64,000 nt of DNA from Phallusia mammillata (Eukaryota; Chordata; Ascidiacea; Phlebobranchia; Ascidiidae): positions 85,603 through 149,602 of the forward strand of contig QLIY01000219.1 in the NCBI GenBank assembly GCA_003260075.1, written 5' to 3'. A program made the translations under genes and the position numbers. Position 1 is the first letter of the stretch. Every line of letters starts with the position of its first letter. Shown here piece after piece: positions 57,058 to 64,000 of this stretch. The notes below the pieces were generated by a model that had not been told where the DNA came from, searched no databases, and was given only the letters and a program-made list of their open reading frames with translations.

Positions 57058-57752
57058 AAGTATACAATTTTCGTCAAGTTAGACGAAAAATGGCAGAGAA
57101 GAAAGATTTCAGTACCTCACCAGACACGAATCTCACCAAACGTTACTGGTAGAAAGTGAAAAAAAATACTTTAATTTATATGTTTTTGTTTGTGGGATTC
57201 GTTGAAATTAAAGTTTGTGTGTGTTAGACAGTACAAACCAAATTTTGTCATTATTGTGTTTGTGCGCGACATTTAGAATAAATCTGGCTAAGCACACGTC
57301 TATATGTTTGTGAGGAAGGGACGAAGCAATGAACATCAGAACATGTGTGCCCATGTGTAATGTGGCTCTTTGTGGTAACACAGTAACAAATGTGGCTCTT
57401 AGGCTTTGACCGATTGGCCACCCCTGCCTTAGCCCGTGAGTTCAACTATGAAGTATATGTACGGGATAATAGATTTTAAATATAGTTTTTAAAATTTGCT
57501 AAGCCAAGTATATAGTATATAATTTGTAGCAAGTAGTTACGTGTTCCATCCATATATATGGTTCCCTATTTCTAACTCATAATCATAGTTCCTGAAAGTT
57601 AAACATATAATTAAACGCAAACCTCACGTCAAATGCACCTTTGCTTTGTGGCTGCTTAGCCCGGGGCAAAATCGAACACACACGTTATAAATTTGCCAGA
57701 CTTTATTTTCCTAATCTTCCGAATTCCTATGTTGACAGCAGATTGGAGTGGT
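57058..57752. mobile_element. Insertion specific to duplication unit 2
   Basis: Unit 1 runs GACGCCTATTGCAATA without a break, while unit 2 has about 695 extra bases between GACGCCTA and TTGCAATA. The insert contains a stretch ending GGCCACCCCTG (57426) with two AATGTGGCTCTT motifs, typical of one end of a hAT-like MITE; the other end was not found. The whole insert may be a composite. Confidence 0.55.
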
Positions 57753-58829
57753 TGATTGCAATAGTCGTGCGTTTTGAGCAACAGTCAGAAACAAAAAAGT
57801 TAATTTGATTTTTAAAACGCAGATAACGCTGCTGCAGTAAATATTCTTTGGGTATAAAGTTGTACTAATTATGTGTTGTTTTACTATAATATTGGTTTGT
57901 TCTAACTCATAAAACAGTGAACAAAACTGTATTTAAATACAACATTTTATTCGCTGCACAAACCTATATTGTATTGTCAGCTCCGACAATTTAGTATGTA
58001 GCTAAATTTGCACCTGAAAGGATTAGGATTTTCTAATACTTATTCAAAGGTATTTCTACGAAGTCGTTGCAAAACTGAATTAGGAAAACAGCGATATATT
58101 TCCATCGTGAATATTCATTGAAATTCTAAAAATATAATAAAAGTGCAAAAGAATACAAAAAGCCCTGGTAAAAAGTTTGACTGGAATATGTTATAAATCT
58201 AATACTGTACGATACGAAGCAGGCTAACAAATACAGGATTTTGATTTTCTTTTTAAAAACTCGTTTGAACTCAAACCACTGGACTGTGAATGTCTTAGCA
58301 AGCCCAAAACTGTATGAAAAGTTTCAGAAAATGATAAGATCTTGAGTCTTGTGTAATGTAACCCACAAACCCTTGAGGCGCTGCTGCATTTTAATGTAAC
58401 GCCATACTGTCGCATAAGCCATTTTATTTAGACATGACATTTTGCTGTCTTGCATTCTTTGTACCTGTTTCAAAGTGTTTTCCTTCCGCGATTAGTTTAT
58501 AACTTTATGCAAAGAATTGAAGTGAATTTTGATTATCTTCTTGAAGTGTTAGTTCAAATAATTTATTCTTTAATTTTTAAAACGAAATAAACTTATAATT
58601 TGTTCATGTATGCTTGAAAACAAGTTTGAAAAACTTGGTTTGCAGATGCAGATGCTAAGCGAAATCAATTTGTTTTGTTTTGAACAAAAGTTAACTGATT
58701 TTAGCCTAACGTTTCCAACCTTGTCATTTAATATGAATGGTGGAAATCGTTACAAGAATGATAGAATAGACAGATTCCCAAAATCAATTTGCTAGGGTTT
58801 ATATATGTTTGCAATTTTTTTTAGGACTT

Positions 58830-61571
58830 ATGTATTGTAAGAAGTGTTCTCCTTATGTAATGCATCAAAACAGGCGAATATGTATTCTCTTGTGCGTTTC
58901 GCTTGTCACCATGCTGGCTCTGCACTTCAGATTTTCGAAGATATTTGATTCTATTTCGCCGAATCATAAAACTGTGAAATCTACAAGGATTGTCGACGAG
59001 CGATTGCACAGCAGCCCTCGGAAGGACGAATCCAAACTTGTATGCTCTTATTTTTGGATTTATATTTTTTTCGCCAAATTTGATTAAAGTTAACTGACAG
59101 TACACATTTACACAGTTGTAAATGTGATGTCGGGTTTACGGGTTGACTTCCGCGTTTTGAGTAAAATGGACTTGATTTCAGCCTCATTTGGTGCCGCAAT
59201 TTCAACAATTTTCTAGTTTTGTTTTTGAAAAAAATCGGGCAATTTTTTATAACTCAAAATGTGTGGCCTTGCATGTTTTGGGTTCGGGCTTTCGGCTTGT
59301 TGGGTGTAGACCGGTTACAAGTTTACAAATCCGGTGTGCTATCGGCCTACAAGAGACGTTTGACCGAATTATGCTGATCCCTGCATGCTAAAAATCTATG
59401 TTGCAATGTGATATTGAACTCATCTTAAATTTAGCTAAAGGTCTTAAACCACCCAACAGCAACATTGCATTTTTAAAGCTTAGTGTGTTGTTAATTGCAC
59501 GGTAAAGACCGCGTGCACTTTTGGTAAACCAGTGGAGGAGTTTCTGACTGTTGCCCCCCCCCCCGCACATGTATGAATCAGAGAAGGAGTTTATGATACG
59601 TATGTCACTGCGAATGAAACAGAGAAAAGATCTGCTACAGAAGACCTGCAAACAGCTTGGTAAGTGCTAAAAAATAAAAAAATGGTTTTCCCGCTGTGTG
59701 TAACTGTTTTACTTAAACAAGAAACCATAAATTTAGCAGTATAAATGAATTCCTTTTATGACAAAAATGACTATCAAACCTTGTCACAGAAAACGAGTTA
59801 TATATGCATCGGAATAATTTCCCCTTAAACAAAAATAAACTAATTACTGTTAGTGGTGTTGGTTTGGCGAAGATGTTTTCAGGTCATTTATGATTTTTTT
59901 TAACTGGATGCAAAGTAAACATATTGGCCACATATGTACGACATATGTACGAATTTTGTAGACTTAATCCATATTGTATGGTGCTAATTTTCGTTCCGTG
60001 CAGGCTTACACAAGTCATCTTTTCAACAGCAACTGCTGATGGTTATCAAAGAATATAAACTACTGCACTGCAGAGTACCCAAAGCTGGCTCGACCAGTAT
60101 GGATGTGGTACTTACACAGATTCTCGACAAGGTGAAAAAGGTAAATTTTGTTAACCCTGACAACATTCATCCATTTAAAAGGGTTTAATAGCATATGTAA
60201 AGACACACGGCCAAGAAAGCCTAAGCGTTCTCAAAATTCTCTTAAAAACGCCCTTGGATTAATCGGTGGACCAAATTATCCTACCTACGTTTTAATGTTT
60301 GCACAAATAAACTTGTTTCTTTACTGATGCATTTTTTAGACTAACGATCCCCATGGAATCGAAGGCAGAACCGAGCAGCATTTCCAGACAGCTAAAAATA
60401 CCACTGGCTTCTTAAGGTCCATTATTGTGCGAGAGCCGTACGATCGATTAGTATCCGCTTACAAACGAAAGATTCATGGCAAAAGTAAATGATTTATTAT
60501 GTATTTTTTGTGCAAAAACGAATAGATGTTTCCAGACAATTAAGATGAGATATTTCAAATTGGAATTTGATTTATCATAAATCAACTTTGCATTAATTGT
60601 TATTGTGTTTTTTTCAATATTTTTTTAACTTCAAATGCTTTTATTTATTTATTATTTGTTTACCTGTTATACCTGTCTCTTGGGGTTTGCGAATCCAAAG
60701 TTGGAAACCTCTGTATAGAAAGTTGTTTTGTGGTTTACTGAAACATTATAGGCAACTACTCAGCACTGCTGCTGCTTATTTAGATGCCAACGGTCGAATA
60801 AACACTTCGTGGGATAAACGGTCTCTGGTCCCCTACAACGTCACCTTTGACCAGTTTATTGAACACGTCACCTATCCGGGGCGCAGGCAAACGCAATTTG
60901 AGCGACATTGGAGCACATTTATACAACTCTGTCAGCCTTGTCATATTAATTATGACGTAATTGGTCGTTTGGAGACCATAGAAGAAGACTCGAGGTTTGT
61001 ATTTGTTGAACTGTGGATTTGGCGTTGAACTATATAGAAATGTTAGGTTCTTCCCCAAGAATTTACTGACTCAGTAGAGTCAAAGAACACGGCTTTTTAA
61101 TAAAGGGGTTTCACTACATTTTTTCAACGCACCTTTATACACTTCACTTAATAATTTTGTACATGCAAATCCGATTGGTCTGTCGTGGGCATAGTTTACT
61201 GTAAAAAAACACGATCAGTATAGTTATTGATAGTTGTCGTTAAAACCATAGTCGTGTAAATTTTGGCCCAAATATACATAACCAGAAAAAAGTATTTTAA
61301 TTAGTGTTGGTGAGCTTTCTGAGTTCAAAAACGTTTTAATAAAGCAATAAAACATCCAAAAATGTATTTTTTCAGATATCTATTAAACCTTATTGGCGCG
61401 CCAAGAAACATAACGTTTCCGAACATGAACAGCCATCAAGACCCTGACTACAAGTTGACGTTTGCAAACGTAACTAGACGAAACTTGGAATCGTTGCGCA
61501 AAATGTTTCTAAACGACTACAGATTGTTTAACTACAGTTTTCCAACTGATCTCAGACAAAGCACAAAATGA
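58830..61571 (+). CDS. Carbohydrate sulfotransferase, copy 2, with exon 2 acceptor lost
   Basis: Exons equivalent to copy 1: 58830-59039, about 59565-59659, 60004-60140, 60340-60484, 60784-60994, 61376-61571. The reading frames of the other exons are intact and keep the PAPS sites (VPKAGSTSMD; VREPYDRLVSAYKRKI) and LCQPCHINYD. The problem is exon 2: copy 1 has TTTCTTTTGTTAG|GTTACGCACATG, but copy 2 has TTGCCCCCCCCCCCGCACATG, so no AG is left at the border and the first residues of the exon are missing. Either the copy is a young pseudogene, or it uses another site, or the C run is a sequencing artefact. Exon 5 has the same phase uncertainty as copy 1. Substitutions such as Asp/Glu and Ser/Thr changes near the C-terminus (DYRLFNYSFPTDLRQ) show it is not a collapsed duplicate of copy 1. 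Confidence 0.6.
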
Positions 61572-61860
61572 ACACTATGATTTTTCTGGGCCAGTTCAAG
61601 ACCTTGTGATAACAGCCGCGACCAAATACGTACATTTGTTAATGAATTTTAAAAGCTTTCATTTTGCCTGATTGTTTTCAGCATGCTACTTTCAAATATT
61701 TTATTGCACTAATGCTGTCTAAGCTTATATGATTTATCTTCAATTTTTTAATACAAACATTTTCAATTTATTTACAGCATTGGATTTTTGCGCATGTAGG
61801 CCTATCATGTCATGTTTTATGTATTTGTAGTTTTAAACTTAACTGTGTTGTGTGTTCAAC

Positions 61861-61866
61861 AATAAA
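61861..61866 (+). other. Polyadenylation signal of sulfotransferase copy 2
   Basis: AATAAA about 290 bp after the stop, at the position equivalent to 56290 in copy 1. Confidence 0.5.
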
Positions 61867-62261
61867 TCCATTGGGTCAACAGCAATAAAACTTGGTTTGT
61901 TGTGATTTACAACGCACAGACAAAAAAATATCTGATGTTTACAATTTCTATATTTTTAAACCCAGCGCTCATACGAAAAGTTGTTCATCTAATTTGGGAC
62001 TTCCCAAAATTTTGCCGTTGTTATTGTTTTGTGTGGCTAATGATACGATACGTGTGTAAAATACAGTTTTGTGAAACTATTTAAGGAATCAAGCAGGTCA
62101 TTTGAAAAAAAAGATTTGTTTTCGAATGCCTTGATCTCCTTGTTTTTATGTTTTCTTTTATTTGCAAATCTTGTTAATCAATGACCGTTAATGCTAAAGT
62201 TGTGTTAACAATTGACATTCTGAAATATAAAACTTCATTAAATTTTGTGTATGTTCAGAAC

Positions 62262-63631
62262 ATGGATTTAATAGGAGCTTGTGGAGTTTTTTGTATAGTT
62301 GGAAGTTTGTTGTTGGCATTTATTTCTCTTATAACCACCAGTTGGTTTACTTTTTCACTGAATGGTTCTCCAACACATTATTATGGATTGTATCAATCAT
62401 GCACTGTGTATGGCTGCAAAACAGACTGGTGTAAGTAATGCTGTGTTTTATTCTGTTTTTACTACTCACGTTTTGCCATCATATTTAGTTATCTTAGCAA
62501 TAAATGAAATTTTGAGTGATTTTGATTTTAAACAAAAAAGCTGTTTTTGGACATTTGGACAAAATTTGTTTTTGGTACATGGTATATGAAAATGTATATT
62601 CAACAAATGATTGTTACTGTTTCATCTGCAAGCACAATTGATCGAAATTTCGTTGCAATACATCCTAATGTCATCTTGGTCTGATATTAAAGAAGTTTAT
62701 AATGTCTGAACATTGCGCAGCTATTTCCGGCTCGGTGAATATTTTAGCGGAATTGTGCTGCTACGATTTTGCCCAGTGCAATAAACTCAACTCAAACGTA
62801 CTTTCAAACATAAAATGATTTTCTACTTCTTTTTGTAAACCAGATGAAGTATTAAAAGACTCATCTTTACCCTTTTTTTAGATGAGCGAACATTTCATGG
62901 TCAAGTTGTTTTGTTTCTAACGATTGGATCAACTGCAATGTTGCTGGTTGCAGCTATTTTAACTTTAACTGCACAAATTAAATCCAGGAAATTTTTTCTC
63001 CTCATTGCTGCACCATTTTCTACCGCAGGAGGTATGTGTTGGATTTGTTTTAAATTGTATAAATGTTTCAATTGACAAACAAATCTGTGTAACCTTTTAC
63101 TATTACTTCTGCTTTTAAAATTACATTTTGTTGAAATATGGTGGGAAAAATTTCAACTGAGGTCTAAAAAACAGTGGAGTGTCGTGTAGGTTATTTTTCT
63201 CCTCAAAAAATCCTGTACCCCATTATTCAATCAAAACTCTAAGGTTCTGTTAGTTTAAGCTCTTTGGTACACTATTGTGCAACAATTTAGTTCATATTGA
63301 ATTTAAGAAATTATGTTTTGTGAGAGTTTTTGTTATCAATTTGGTTCTATTTTTTTGTTTTGCAACGTTTAGGCTGTTTGCTTTTGGCTGGTGCAACGCT
63401 CTACACAATCCAAGTAATGGCTGAACTGAACCAAGGCGATTTGGTTGGTACTCCAGCTTTCTATTATGGCTATGGACTGGCATGGGCAGCATGTGGTCTT
63501 TCTCTTATTGGAGCAATCTTAATGTTTGTCAATGGTTGTAGAGGTACAAGTACAAATATTATGAAAAGTTTAACTCAGACTGATAGCTGTTTTTTTGTTT
63601 AGATTCCAAGACCATGGTTGAACATTTGTGA
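62262..63631 (+). CDS. Claudin/PMP22-like four-span membrane protein
   Basis: Exons 62262-62430, 62882-63031, 63373-63543, 63603-63631 join in phase for 172 residues. Four membrane segments are visible: LIGACGVFCIVGSLLLAFIS, VVLFLTIGSTAMLLVAAIL, FFLLIAAPFSTAGGCLLLAG and YGYGLAWAACGLSLIGAILM. The first outer loop has TTSWFTFS then YYGLYQSCTVYGC, which follows the W...GLW...C...C plan of the claudin superfamily with Tyr for the second Trp. The family makes junction strands or modulates membrane organisation; the role here is unknown. The last intron (61 bp) is inferred from GTACAA and TTTTTTTGTTTAG; if retained, the protein ends TQTDSCFFV instead of DSKTMVEHL. The ATG lies four bases after a TGTTCAG acceptor, consistent with a 5' exon or trans-spliced leader. 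Confidence 0.7.
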
Positions 63632-63851
63632 CATGACCATGGACTTGTATGCTGTGAAGAACATTCCTTATGCTTACCTCTTAGTGTAATGCAGAGTATC
63701 TCCTACTGCATTTGTTTATGTACTTGCTTTGTTTTGAGTTGTTAATACGCATTTCTTATGACCTATTAGATTAAACTTGTGGAGTATATGTTGTATTTTA
63801 TAAAACAAATGTTTTTCATATGCATGACAACGGTTAGCAAATATACAAAAC

Positions 63852-63857
63852 AATAAA
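63852..63857 (+). other. Polyadenylation signal of the claudin-like gene
   Basis: AATAAA about 220 bp after the stop codon, the first canonical signal on this strand. Confidence 0.5.
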
Positions 63858-64000
63858 TATTCTATGCACTGAAATAATCATATATTTCCATCCGTAAGAC
63901 GGTGCTATTGAAACAAACTATTGCTTTTTGTATGTTTTTATTCATCTTTTTCGCTTAACTTTGTATCTTTTAGTATGAGCTAGCCAGCTAAAACAATTTT

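Larger units (their letters stand above)
56914..62055. repeat. Tandem duplication unit 2
   Basis: The parallel of 51641-56480. It carries an extra insert of about 695 bp (57058-57752) after GACGCCTA, lacks the MITE of unit 1, and has a C run in place of the exon 2 acceptor of its sulfotransferase gene. Confidence 0.9.

Noticed and set aside
58610-58795. 61-codon frame upstream of sulfotransferase copy 2
   Set aside because: The equivalent region of copy 1 is interrupted and shifted, so the frame is not conserved between the duplicates.

Overview
This is eukaryotic DNA: AT-rich, with short GT-AG introns (about 50 bp to 2 kb) and animal gene families. The compact genes, the splice acceptors lying only a few bases upstream of several start codons (as expected if a spliced leader is added), and the protein content suggest a chordate outside the vertebrates, most likely an ascidian tunicate of Ciona type. 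That organism call is inference; no sequence here proves it. All gene models below were joined by hand, checking reading frame and splice phase at every junction.

Layout. 0.3-3.2 kb: CARF-like transcription factor (+). 4.0-8.2 kb: CABCOCO1-like ciliary protein (+), convergent with PSMD4/Rpn10 (-, 12.7-8.3 kb), which shares a 418-bp divergent intergenic region with an unrecognised 283-residue gene (+, 13.2-14.8 kb). 16.7-28.5 kb: a 2014-residue adhesion GPCR (+) with a mucin-like Ser/Thr stalk coded almost entirely by one 3.67-kb exon. 29.4-31.3 kb: an NDST-like sulfotransferase (+), convergent with a gene of amphipathic helices resembling AKAPs (-, 34.0-32.2 kb). 36.2-41.3 kb: G3BP (+), complete. 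45.5-49.7 kb: a beta-1,4-galactosyltransferase family enzyme (+). 51.6-62.1 kb: a tandem duplication of about 5 kb carrying two carbohydrate sulfotransferase genes (+). 62.3-63.6 kb: a claudin/PMP22-like four-span membrane protein (+).

Gene relationships. Three of the gene types (NDST-like, HNK-1ST/CHST-like pair, B4GALT) are Golgi type II enzymes of glycan synthesis, and the mucin GPCR is a likely heavily glycosylated surface protein. This is a loose theme; there is no operon-like arrangement and no evidence of co-regulation.

Mobile DNA is abundant and mostly in introns: several non-autonomous hAT-type elements with 8-bp target duplications, one gypsy-like LTR with its leader, and three places with hammerhead-ribozyme-like cores of the type carried by Penelope-like retroelements, one of them inside a 131-bp-arm near-perfect palindrome in G3BP intron 1. 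The strongest unusual signals are the hammerhead/palindrome elements, the mucin-stalk GPCR with a paired loss of two GPS cysteines, the NDST-like protein lacking the PAPS-loop lysine, and the tandem sulfotransferase pair with patchy near-identity, an empty transposon site and a lost splice acceptor in one copy.
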